Notes: generated from the letters alone by a model not told the origin. Shown: positions 34,698-45,760, counted from the stretch's first letter. The stretch is 64,000 bases of DNA from Psilocybe azurescens (GCA_023853785.1 JAJIRX010000557.1:124001-188000), one strand, 5' to 3'. Numbers and translations: made by a program.

Positions 34698-36900
34698 GGT
34701 TATGGGCCTCATGTGATTTTGAGAAACTCAGAATAATTTGGACAACATTTTTGTGCTCAGGAGTAACTTTGCTATTCACATACTCTAAAACATGACATCC
34801 AAATCATGAGGGCTTTTGCCCTCTATACTTTCTGATGCAGAGAAGTTTGATAGATCAAACTACCTGGAATACCATGAGACAATCCTTATGGCATGCCGTG
34901 TCCATGGCACACAAGGATACATGTACCTTGAAGGAAGGATCATGAATCCAGCTGAAAGTGTCTCACCATCAACTTCCCCCAGTCAATGATCACATTCTCT
35001 ACTACATTGACAATGACCCCTGTTGCAATTCCTCTTTCTCTGTCAGTACACAATGGATATCACTTTTCCCAGCACAGAAGAATGGGGTGCTTGGGATGTG
35101 TGGTGCTTGCTGGCAATATGCCAAAATGTGAAAAACACCATCAGACTTGGTTTGCAAACCAATAGGACAGCCAATGAAGCATGGAAGTCTTTGGAGGATT
35201 GATATAATCTATTGAGCAACCTAGCTAGAGTGTATGCACAGCAAGAACTACAAGTGGTGAAGAGACCATTGCATGGCTAACTGTGTAAAAGGATGCATAA
35301 TAAAGAGTACATAGCTGAATTTTTGGCATCCAGATGTATATAAGTGAGTGGTGATACATTTACAAAGGATGAGGGAAACTATGAAATAAGCAGTATTGGC
35401 TCACAGCTAAGCGGTATGAATGGCATAATTATGTCTAAATACTGGGCCATTGGGCTAGCTATTGTAAACAACAATATACTAACTGTAAAAGATGTAACTA
35501 CATGTTGACTGAAGAACAACAGAGGAAGGCAAAGGCATTAGCTGAGGTCGAGACACAGTGCAGTTGGTTGCGTGTTCTAAAATTAGCATGCACTAACTAC
35601 ATGTGATACAATTAAGACTTAGTGCTAAAGTACTCTAAAGGTCTCATGGAGTGCAATACAGGTCCTCATGCATCACAGACCATCTGAACAAACCAGCTCA
35701 GCCCTTATTAAATGAGTCCAATAGCAGTATGGGCAAGGGTAGCTTTAGCTGACCCAAAACATAAAGAAAAATGATAACTGCCAAGCAAGTTTTCATATTC
35801 CAGAAGCAATAACAAACAATGCACATGCATCTAGCTGAGTGGATCAGAGTATACAAATATGAAGAGTGTTCTCAACCAATAAGAGAAACAGAATAATGCA
35901 CAGCCAATGCAAGGTTGACTCATAATAAGAGTTCAACAGGCACCAAGCTGATGAACAAATTGAATAACATGGCTTAACTGGATGAACTCATTGTCAGCTG
36001 GGTTCCTAGGCAAATGCTGAAGACATTTTACTGTCAAACATTGTGGTCCCGATTATTTATTAGCGATCTGATTGGTGTAGAAAGGCTTATAGTTTGAGAA
36101 ACATGTAGTTCAGGGGTTTGTAATAGTGATTCAATTTACTAAATTATTCTCTGAAGTCATATGTACTGTACCTATAGCTATAAATTAAATGTATCTATGT
36201 AGATATCAAGCAAGCAATTTTTACCCCAAGAACATACAGTTCAGATTATTCTGTTCTGCATTTTCTGAAAGTATTAAGAACTTCAAGGATGTTAATTGCT
36301 TGTTAAGCAACAGCAATATATTGTTCACCTTTGAATTTGAAAGTAGTGCTTTGCACATTTGAAAGTAAGAGATACTTGAAGAGTTCAACTCACCTAACCA
36401 AGTCTAAAAACATTGACTTTATACCCAGCAAGAGGCCAACCAAGATATAGGGCATGCCAGCTAGCTTCACAACCTAGCTCCCTCTTGTTTCATATTTCTG
36501 AGGCCAAGAAGGTCTTTAGCTGGTAGACCAAGAGGGTCAAAGTATGTTTTATTAGGTCAAGAAGGCCACCAATTTATTTAGCTTGAAGCACATACCTGCT
36601 GATAGTGACTCTAAAAAGGTCTGGAAACGGTACTGTGTTAGAGAAGAGATTCTACAGAATTTCAAACCCCACCCTTCAGCTCAAAGCATGTACCCACTGA
36701 TAGTGACCCTAAGAAGGTCTGGAAATGGTATTATGTTAGAGTAAGAGATTTGTAAAAGTCTCAGCACCCACTGAGAAATCATAAAAACAAATATATTATT
36801 CCAAAATCCTTGCAAGCTAAGCCTTGTATTCACTCCCTGTTTGAAGATTATTGTGTAGTACAATTATTAAAAGTGCAAGCTTACCTTTCCAGTGACAAGC
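34698..36900 (+). pseudogene. Decayed Copia internal region, gag remnant
   Basis: After the primer-binding site, gag-like pieces are readable with stops and frame changes: ILSDAEKFDRSNYLEYHETI, NRTANEAWKSLED and NLLSNLARVYAQQELQVVK (about 34830-35270), then a degraded zinc-knuckle segment (GHWASYCKQQYTNCKRCNYM, near 35450-35510) and LTEEQQRKAKALAEVE. Beyond about 35.6 kb I recognise no pol motif. The region is almost free of CpG. Confidence 0.6.
36581..36757. repeat. Tandem duplication, about 95-bp period
   Basis: Two adjacent copies of a block containing CTGATAGTGACTCTAAAAAG / CTGATAGTGACCCTAAGAAG (36598 and 36697). Differences between copies are mostly CA/TG and C/T exchanges. Confidence 0.7.
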
Positions 36901-36971
36901 TAGTCATTGTAAAATTCAATTGAAATGTTAAGCTGCAAGCACACTCTGCACCAAGCATCTCTGCAGTCATC

Positions 36972-37649
36972 ATGACAGATGGGGAGGATTTCCAAACTGA
37001 CCTTTCAACATTATATATCAAACATAAATGTGCAAATGCAGTCAGCATGAACATCACTGACTCTGGGTATTACAGGAAAAAGCCCACAGATATATCTTTT
37101 CAACAGGATAATGATCCCAAACACAAGAGCAAAAAAGCCCAGAACTGGCTCCAAGACAGTGGGTTAGAAGTTATGTATGAAGTGGCCCTCTCAATCAGCA
37201 GACTTCAATCCAATTGAACACCTTTGGCATCACCTCAAAACTAGACTTGGAGAGTATAATAGGCCAGCATCTGGAATTGCAGAGTTGTAGAAGAGAGTAC
37301 AGAAGGAGTGGAATGATATTCCAGCCTCTATCTGTCAAAATCTGATAGAGAGTATGCCTAGAAGGGTTCAGGCTGTATTACAGGCAAAGAAGGCTATACC
37401 AAGTACCAGAATATTAGAATACTGTTTTATAACATGAGAGAGACAAAACTGTTCAAATGGACTTGTGCCAGTAAAATATTAATAATGTGGGAAGAAATTA
37501 AAATTACATAATGAAATAAATTGGAACATGTCATTTACATGATATTTTACCACTGTGTAAAGTGTGAACTTGTTTGGTTGAGTTGTTCTTGAGTTATTCA
37601 AGGAACAGTCCAACTTTAAAAATCATTTGGACAGTTTTGTCCCTTACTG
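36972..37649 (+). mobile_element. Tc1/mariner-type transposon B, left-truncated
   Basis: Plus-strand transposase C-terminal part: DISFQQDNDPKHKSKKAQNW, NPIEHLWHHLKTRLGEYNRP and SICQNLIESMPRRVQAVLQA, ending near 37435. The right terminal region 37441-37649 has an inner GACAAAACTGTTCAAATG and an outer CATTTGGACAGTTTTGTCCC, inverted to each other, ending ACTG then TA (37650-37651). The same design is seen in the complete element at 49057-50656. No left terminus is found. Confidence 0.75.
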
Positions 37650-37655
37650 TACTCT

Positions 37656-38135
37656 TGTTGGTGTTAATATATGCAGTTCTACATAATGCATATTCTTAGC
37701 TGTTTGACCTGACTACAGTTTAGCAGTGTTTTTGGTGCAATATATTATTAGTCTTTTGTGTTTGTTGGTGGAGATCGCACTTTCACTCTGTTTTATGTCT
37801 CTCTTTTCCCTTTTAGTACATAGTCCTTCTTATTATGGTCATATCTGCCTTTGGCACTCTCTTCATCTATTTACCGACCACGGCATATTCTCTCTATCAC
37901 GCCATTCCATGTCAGCGGTCTCACCCGAAATATATATATACTCTACCTTTGTATTCATAGGACCTTAGCCGTTACACTTCCATGTCGTCTGAGGTCAGTT
38001 ATATTCTTACTTATATATCTATACAGCATACTTATCTACCTTACAGACTTACCACTCCGTACCTCTTTAGGTAGATTATAAAAGCTGTTACACTTCCATG
38101 TTGTCTGAGACTTACCACTCCATGTACCTCTTTAG
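37656..38135. mobile_element. Copia-type LTR (e) with spliced/unspliced cassette
   Basis: The 5' boundary is uncertain (TGTT at 37656, 37662 or 37727). No primer-binding site follows, so it is a solo or 3' LTR. Cassette: A1 37966-37993, intron-like 37994-38046 (GTCAGT..TTACAG, 53 nt), B1 38047-38070, linker 38071-38081 (GTAGATTATAA), A2 38082-38109 and B2 38110-38135. A1/A2 differ at three of 28 bases; B1/B2 differ by a 2-base insertion. It retains CpGs (CCGACCACGG, CACGCC), suggesting recent arrival. Confidence 0.72.
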
Positions 38136-41100
38136 TGTTGTCTGTTGCTAATTTCATATAGTCCTTACATGTATAACTGGCTTCTGTGTATATTGATAGT
38201 ACTCTTTACTGCTACTTTCTACAAACAATGTAGCATTTGTATAGTGCTATATGCACATTAAATTATATGTAGTGCTACATATGTGTTAAATATGTGATGT
38301 TAATTGTAATAGTTAATATGTGTCACCTTTGTGAGTACCATTCAGTTGCTGATGAACATGTGTTCCATGCTGTGGCATGCATTTTTCTCTTCATTGAATA
38401 CTCTTTTTCTTTTGATGACTATCACCTTCTGCATTGTTTTCAGTGAGTCTGCTTTTGTTTCTGATCAGATTTGTTCTGATATCATTGTATAGCAATATGA
38501 TTCATTTTAATGTGAGGCCATGGAAGTTGTCTACCTTCTCTCCTATCAATTTCAGTGCCTTCAGCACAATGTTTATCAACATGTCATTGTCCTTGTTCTT
38601 ATATGCTATAAAGGACATAGTGGCCCATACCACATCTCCAGTCTTGAATGCTACTGGTTCAACACATTTTATGCTGTTATGTGGTGAGTACTTTTTTATT
38701 GGTGTTTGATATGGTTCTCACCTTGTCCTTTTTGTTCATTGGCATATTCTTGTAGATAGTCCACCTTGTTATCCATGCTGTGTATAAAGCTGGTACCACA
38801 GAGTCAAGTGAGAATGTCACATGAATTGACTCCCATTTCAAATGACATTCTGGGTTCTGTAGGTGCAAATCATTATTCTGTGAAGCAGCAAGTGCTGATG
38901 TTTATTGCTTTGTGTTCTTTGTACAGCTCTGCTTGCCATGGGTTGACCCTGATGTTCTCTCTTTCTAGATTAAGTGGCCATCATTGAGTGTAACTTCTTG
39001 ACATTAATCATGTTGTTATCAAATGATAGCATACTTAGTCCAGTTATTCTTACTGCTTGTTGAAGATATCATGCTCTGTATTTTAGGGTGTTTGTATTAT
39101 GTGATCTGCATGGTTTCTCTGGTCAGTATCTGTGTTTTCCTTTGCACTCATCATCACTCACTCAATGTATATGGATGGCAGATTGCTGCAGCACATAATA
39201 CCATACATATAGAATATCTCCTCTTCCATTATATCATCTTTGGTTTTTCTTGTTATGCACCATGAACATGGTTGCTCAATGAACACCACATGGTAGTTGT
39301 CCTCCTGTCAACAATGTCTTCAGCTAGTGGATAATGTTTTGTTAACATAATAGCATGAACTTATGTCAAATTCTGTCATTGCAGTTGATTCTTTCACATT
39401 GTGCTGTGCATCTGTGTGTGTCTGCTCCAACATGGCTTTGGTCTCTATCAAGTCATAACTAGGGTCCATGGACTGTGGTTGTTGCCTCAATGCTTGTATG
39501 TTTGTGATTCAGTGTCATGTATATGTTGCTGTATTATATGGCTTTTTTTTCTTTCTTTTAACTTCTTTTCTGTGATATCTTGTGCCTGTTTTGTATCTCA
39601 TTTTTTCTGTTCTTTGGACTTTGATATATTATTTACTCCAACAATTGAATAGGCATTTCGGCAGGTAAACTGTTTTTTTTTGTATTGTTCAGTTGTGCCT
39701 AACAAGAATATTTGTCAGTGTTCCAGTGTATTTTGAGATCTATATAGTCCTATTGCCACAATCTGTAAATTTAATGTGTTATTGTCTCTACTAATGATAC
39801 TATTCACCAAGGACAAATCCAATTGATAACCAGTCTGTTTCTTTTCTAAGTTGACAGCTGCTATAGTGATGAAGCCAGAAATACAAAAGGAGACAGCTGT
39901 GGTAGGAATATATTAAGAGAACTCTACTAACCTGAAGTTCCAATTGTTTCAAAATTCTCCAGGTATTGAAACAAAGAAGCAGCCAATGCTGCAAAAACTG
40001 AGTCAATGTTTAATAGAATCCTATTATTGCATAATGGAACTCTTAACTTTAGTCTGAGAATCCTCTTGCTCAGCAGAAGGCATGAAAATGTATAGAGCAG
40101 TTTGAAATGGAAGCAAGTAGTATTGTAATGAGGAGTTGCTGGTGGAGAAAAGAGTGAACTACTGTCATGAATAACAAGGATCAAATTGTTATTCACGACA
40201 GTAGTTTACAAGCCTATCTGATAAGCTTTGTGTGCTCTCTGATTTGTGTTCTCTGTGTGATTCAGAGTTCAACTCTTTCTCTTGTGCACGCCAATTACTT
40301 ACATTGCTTTTGTTAATTACTCTCTAACTCCCAACTTACTAATTTTTCCCTTTTTTAGGATGTAAAGTTCATAAAATATATCCCACCAAACTAATCATGT
40401 CCTTCAGACACATCTCTGTCCACTGTTCAACTTCTTGTTCAATCATTTGACTTATTCCCTTTTAGATAAGTTTGATGTCCTGTTTGGATCTAAGGCTGAG
40501 ATGAATTTGACAATTTAGTACCATTGATAATATAAGAAATAATGATTATGTAATATATTTTTCTACAGATTCTGGTACAAATACTATAATTGCAGATGCC
40601 AAGACTCAAAGAATACAGTGTAAAAATAAAAAGGACTTGTAACACTGGGCAAAGCCTCAGTCCACAATGCAAGTATTTGACATTCCCTGGTGTTATCTGG
40701 GGTTCTGTTCTCTTGTTACAGAATCACATGGCTGTGACACTCCTTATACCTAAGGGAAGTGACTCAGTTGGTACACAACCTGCAGAGACTGTTGTGCACT
40801 AGTCTTTCCTAGACAGACTTCAATATATGTGATGTACCCTATGGCTCACAATATATGAAGTCTGTTTTTACCACACCCTCCGATGTCAGAAAGTTATTAT
40901 ATAATCTTTGGACTTTGAAAATAGGATTGTGCCCACTTTACCAAGGGGGCACCAGGATTTGAAAGGCATAACTAGTGCTGAAATATTTCTGATTCACCCT
41001 TTGGCTGAACCAACTGGCCAACATAATCAGGCACACATCTATATATAGTAATATGACATCATTGGCATGCTACCTTTCCTCCCCATCCTCCCTTTGACAT

Positions 41101-41679
41101 TGTGCAAGCCTTGCAAACCCAATTTTTGGGTACTTGTTCCAAATAAACACATGTTAAATGATACTAGAGTAGTTTAGAGTATGTCGTCTAAGCATTCTTG
41201 GGCTAATCAAAGAGAAAAATGGATGTTGTTTCAATATTCTGGCTGATAGGTGACTGAAGCTGGATTGTTAAGGGTGTGTCGGACTGAATACTAGGTGCAG
41301 ACTGCTAAACTGGAACAGCCTTTACTGTCACTGGTATTGGTGTTGCCTGTGGTTGCAGAAAGGTGAGTATTGACATGTTTTTCAACTTCCTGTCAGCCTT
41401 CCTCTGCTTCAGCTGAACCTCCTTGCATATCTTAATGCCTTAGTGGTTCTTCATGATGTTCTCTACCCCTGCTGTACCACACTTCTTCCTTTTGCCACAA
41501 TCTGGACAAGTAACAAATCCTTCACTATCAACTCAAAGTTCAGGTGGCTAACCAGTTTAATATTAGCCAATGTCTAGAATATCCAAGAGCAAAAGCCTTT
41601 AATTACCTCATTACTGGCTGTTTCCATATTCTACAGGCTTTGTTCTGAGGTTTTGTGACTGTGCTTTGCCCATTGAATG
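38136..41679. other. Unassigned TE-derived sequence
   Basis: AT-rich and CpG-poor. Parts of the minus strand read like decayed protein (AFKTGDVVWATMSFIAYKNK near 38580-38640; THTDAQHNVKESTAMTEFD near 39380), but I cannot assign a family. At 41380-41530 the minus strand reads TCPDCGKRKKCGTAGVENIM and KICKEVQLKQRKADRKLKN, a Cys-rich fragment resembling a mushroom repeat-associated protein. No intact gene is seen. Confidence 0.45.
40154..40209. repeat. Near-perfect 24-bp inverted repeat (hairpin)
   Basis: Arms 40154-40177 and 40186-40209 are complementary at 22 of 24 positions around an 8-base loop. The arms include TGTCATGAATAACA and its partner TGTTATTCACGACA, so it may be two abutting transposon ends or a tiny palindromic element. 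Confidence 0.7.
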
Positions 41680-41963
41680 TGTTGGAATATAGTAAGCAAA
41701 TGCAATAGTGCCTTGCTGCCATTTGGCTGTGCGACCACCGGTTCCTTAAAAATTTGTATGCACATTCATTATAATATATTGGTTTATTAATGGTGCATTA
41801 TTGCGCTATTCCTTTTCCTATGTAGTATATGATATATTCAATTCATTATCTTTATTGCGGCATGCAATACACTTCTATTAGTTTCTATTCACTAGGTAGA
41901 TATAATTCATTCTCAGTTTTTGCCTCGCAAACAACTGAGCGTATCTGTTCTAGAATTCTTACA
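41680..41963 (+). mobile_element. Copia 5' LTR (d)
   Basis: 284 bp, TGTTGGAATATAG to TTCTTACA. It ends with a hairpin block A2-like at 41914-41939 (CTCAGTT..AACTGAG arms at 41912-41918 and 41933-41939) and a B2-like block at 41940-41963. Preceding this is AGGTAGATATAATT, matching the linker of the cassette LTRs, but no clear A1-intron-B1 copy. Confidence 0.85.
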
Positions 41964-41975
41964 GGTTATGGGCCC
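41964..41975 (+). other. Primer-binding site for half initiator tRNA-Met
   Basis: GGTTATGGGCCC directly follows the LTR. It is complementary to the anticodon stem-loop of initiator tRNA-Met (GGGCCCAUAACC), the primer type established for Drosophila copia, which uses a cleaved 5' half tRNA. Confidence 0.75.
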
Positions 41976-42038
41976 TGCCCCTGTGCATAAACTTGAAATC
42001 AAGTATTGTGTATAATTGCCTTATCTCAAACATATACC

Positions 42039-43143
42039 ATGTCAATTGCCACTACCTCCCGATCCGACTCTCTTCCTTCATCCATTCCAAAGCTCGATGC
42101 GAGTGGTGTAAATTGGATCATCTTCTCAGTCCACTTTCAAGACGCTGTTGAAGCGAAAGGCTTTTGGGGCCACTTTGATGGAACCTCTCTTTATCCAGTC
42201 AATGCAACTATCCCAGGTCCAGTAGGAGCTGATGGAAAACCCGGTCCATTGATGACTGTTATGACAGCCGAGGAGTTTGCTACAGCAACAGATAAGTGGG
42301 AGAAAGACAAGTGTTTGGCAAAATCTTTGCTTACCCAGAAGATACCTGACTCCACACTTATGTGGATCCACTCAAAGAAGTCTGTAAAGGAATGATGGGA
42401 TGCTATAGTGGCCGAATATTTTGAGAGGGAGCATATGCGCAAACCAAACTTTGTACCAAGTTCCTTGAGTCGAAATGTCTGGACAAGGCAAATGTCCATG
42501 AATTTCTAGATGCTCTACATGTTAAATGAGAGGAGTTAGCATCTGTGGGTGTAGAAATTGATGAGAAGGATTACTGATCCACCATCATTGGTTCCCTTCC
42601 CATTGCACTCTCAAATTTTGCATCAGCCCAGCTGGCTGCAGCACAGATGTATTCACCTACAAAGACCATTGCTCCTGACCTCCTCATAACACTGCTTGGC
42701 GAGGAATATGGTCACCAGAAGGCTCAGCGTACACAACGTCAAGGTGCCGGTAAATCCAAGGACAACAATGACAAAGCCATAGCAGTCAGCTAAGGCCACT
42801 CAAAGTTGAAGGGATCTAAAGGTGGTGCCAGGAAATCTTGCGGAGAGTGCTGGAACTGTGGAGAAAAGGGGCATTTTAAGGACAAATGCCCAAAGCCCTC
42901 CAAGTCTGGCGACAAGTCCAAGAAGGACAACTTGAAGAAGGAGGATGGTGGAGCTGGTTCAAAGTTGAAGGACACTGGTGCCAGTATGACAGCCATTGAA
43001 GATGATTTGGATTCAGATGGGGTGTGGGCAGCCATGGATACCAACAACAAGTCAGTCATGTCAGATAGTTACACCTCGGATGCTGGGCCATCAGATTACA
43101 TGTCTTTGAATGACGGTGACACTCCTGTGCAAGATGGTGATTG
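42039..43143 (+). pseudogene. Copia gag
   Basis: MSIATTSRSDSLPSSIPKLD, then SGVNWIIFSVHFQDAVEAKG (UBN2/gag type). Stops at 42393-42395, 42527-42529 and 42575-42577 are all TGA in places where the family has Arg. The zinc knuckle CWNCGEKGHFKDKC (about 42850-42890) is intact. An acidic tail ends at 43143. Confidence 0.8.
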
Positions 43144-43174
43144 ATTCTCTGAAGTTGAGGAGGAGAATGAGGTT

Positions 43175-45311
43175 TTGGATGTTGATTGGGATGTTATAGG
43201 AGACTCACAAAATTTGTCCAGACCCAAAACTCTCTCATCCATCACCAATAGCTCTTTTGGATCCACTGAAGAGCTTGCTTTTGCCTCAACCGAACCCACT
43301 CCCAATAGATGCATATACACCAAAACCAAACTATACAATTTGGGCTGCACACAGCATCTCTTGCTGTATTGTGAGGACTTCACTACCTTCACTGAAATAC
43401 CCCCAAGGCATCTCTGTACTGCAAACAAACAATCATTCAGTGCTACTGGAAAAGGCAAGATGGTAATCAACATACCTGATGGTGCCGATGTCCTGCAATT
43501 ACATCTAACGGAGGTTCTCTATTCTCCTGAGGTTGGCTATACCCTTATCTCCATTGGCAAACTCAATGAAAAGAGCTTTACAGCCACGTTCTTGGGTGGG
43601 AAGTGTGTCATCACAGGGCCAGATGGAGAACACATAGGTGCAGTGCCTCAAACTTGAAAAGGGGTCTACAAGATTGATCATAAGCTTGAGCTCAAAGAGG
43701 CAAATGCTGCAGTAGAGGATACACTTACCCTTGAACAACTACATCGTCGTATGGGGCATATATCCCCAGCTATTGCCCAGAAACTTGTCAATCAAGGATT
43801 TATGACAGGCGTGCGCTTGGAGGCCACACCATCAGCAGATTTTTTCTGCGAATCCTGCATGTACATGAAATCCCCGCACAAGCCTGTACCAAAAGAGCTG
43901 AGAGGGCGAGCAGGCCAAAAAATTTGGCAATGAGGTGTACAGCGACATGTGGGGGCCAGCTCCAGTTGCATCTAAAGGTGGCAATAATTATAATATCACA
44001 TACACAGACAACAGCACATGATTCACACACCTATATCTTCTTGGGGCAAAATCCAAGGCCTTCACATCCTATAAGGAATACAAAGCCTGGTGCAATAATC
44101 AGCTCAACGTGAAGATCAAAATCCTCAACTTGGATTGAGGAGGAGAGTACCTTGGGAAGGAATTTATTGTTTATCTCAAGGAGAAGGGTACAGAACAGAA
44201 ACTCAACATATATCATACTCCTCAGCATGTAGGTATTGCTGAAAGGCAAAACCATACAATCGTTGAGTGGGTGCATGCACTGCTGCATGCGAGTGGTCTT
44301 CCAAAGTCCTTATGGGGTGAGGTGGCATGCCACATTGTATGGTTGTTGAACCAAACATTGACAAAGGCTGTGAAGGGTAAAGCCCCATATGAGGCTGTAT
44401 TTGGTGTCAAACCTGATCTTTGAGGCTTACATGAATGGGGTGATAAGGTATGGGTAAGGATCAAGGGTGGTAATAAGCTTGGAGGGTGTGTTTGAGAAAG
44501 GAGATGGGTAGGAATTGATGATAGGTCAAAGGGTGTTTGCGTCTACTGGACAGACACTAGATCCATCACCATCAAGCAAAATGTCTACTATGACAATACA
44601 TGCATGTCAGTTTCACGTCTTGAGAGGGAGGATTGGGATGGCTTTGTTGATCCGGAAATTGACAAACCTGTTATACCCTCAACCTCTGCTGATAACCCAT
44701 CAGCTTTGACTTCAAATTCCACCCCTGCCCAACCTCCTGCACCACATGAACTGATTGAAACACCACCTATCCTACATGATGAGCACCAATCAGAAGCTGA
44801 AGAATCCCATTCTGAAGCTGAATCACATACCAAACAAATTTGAAAGCCAACACAATGTGTGCACAATCTTTTGGAAGGCCACGCAGTTGCTTCAAATCTT
44901 CCAAAAGGGTTGAAAGGTTGCCAAGGGCATACAGATACCAACCCCTGAAGTTCCAGTACTGAATAGCAAAACTCCAGATGCAGTTGAGCAGCCTCGAGAT
45001 ACCATTCTTGAGGGGGGAGGGAACGTCAGACTGGATGATGGTGGTGGATTGGGTGGAGGAATATGCACTGGCAGCTGAGATCAGCAAAGCTGAGGCACTT
45101 GAGCCTCAAGTCTTGCTGAGGCAAAGAAACATCCTGACTGGCCACTATGGGAGAAAGCAATACATGAAGAGTTAGCAACACTGAAAACAGCTGGAACTTG
45201 GGTTCTTGTCAACACACCTGAAGGAGTCAACATTGTTGGTAAAAATGGTTATTCCATGCTAAAAAGAATGCCACAGATAACATTGTTCAATACAAAGTGA
45301 GACTCGTTGTG
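43175..45311 (+). pseudogene. Copia protease and integrase region
   Basis: The protease motif reads YNLGCTQHL where Asp-Ser-Gly is expected, so the catalytic Asp is lost. GAG-pre-integrase follows (LEQLHRRMGHISPAIAQKLV). The integrase core is recognisable as FGNEVYSDMWGPAPVASKGG, GGEYLGKEFIVYLKEKGTEQ, HTPQHVGIAERQNHTIVEWV, SLWGEVACHIVWLLNQT and KAPYEAVFGVKPDL, with in-frame TGA at 43655, 44136, 44421 and 44493 and at least one frameshift (near 43925). The frame runs into YKVRLVVQG at 45311, where the solo LTR interrupts it. Confidence 0.82.
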
Positions 45312-45316
45312 CAAGG

Positions 45317-45760
45317 TGTTGAAGATCGGCTTGTCGTCCATCAGCTTAGTCATACTTGTCACTCCCATTCTCGTTTTCCTTCTTTCTCTTTTTGTACTTC
45401 ACCCTTTCAGTCTTCTCATGCCTTTATCATTTCCTTCGTCTGATCATCTCTCCATCACCACTCTCCTTACATTTAGTCTTGCCAATCCTTCATTTGCTTC
45501 AACATATTGCTTCCACTTCCAATGTAGCTCATTGCCTGCATTCCCTGCATCACACTTGTTTTCACATATACTCGTGCATTTGCCATTTGTACCTCAGCTG
45601 CTTTCTTTATTCGGCTGAGATATATATGCTTTTCTATTACCTTTACATAGACACTTACCCTTGTTCTGAACAGTGTCTAACGCTACGCTTCAGGTAGAAT
45701 AATTGCATAGCTGCTTTCTTTATTCGCTGAGTGTCTAACGCTACACTTAAGTTATCAACA
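45317..45760. mobile_element. Solo Copia-type LTR (b) with spliced/unspliced cassette
   Basis: TGTTGA...TCAACA termini, flanked by perfect 5-bp repeats CAAGG (45312-45316; 45761-45765). Precise removal restores VVQGLSQVPGVNYFDTF in the host reverse transcriptase. Cassette: A1 45595-45619, intron-like 45620-45673 (54 nt, ends ACAG but begins AT instead of GT), B1 45674-45693, linker from 45694 (GTAGAATAATTGCA), A2 45708-45731, B2 45732-45751, then TTATCAACA. It is CpG-rich compared with its host. Confidence 0.9.

Noticed and set aside
38430..40000. Minus-strand protein-like text as an intact gene
   Set aside because: Only fragments are readable between stops, and I could not tie them to a family; kept as unassigned TE-derived sequence.
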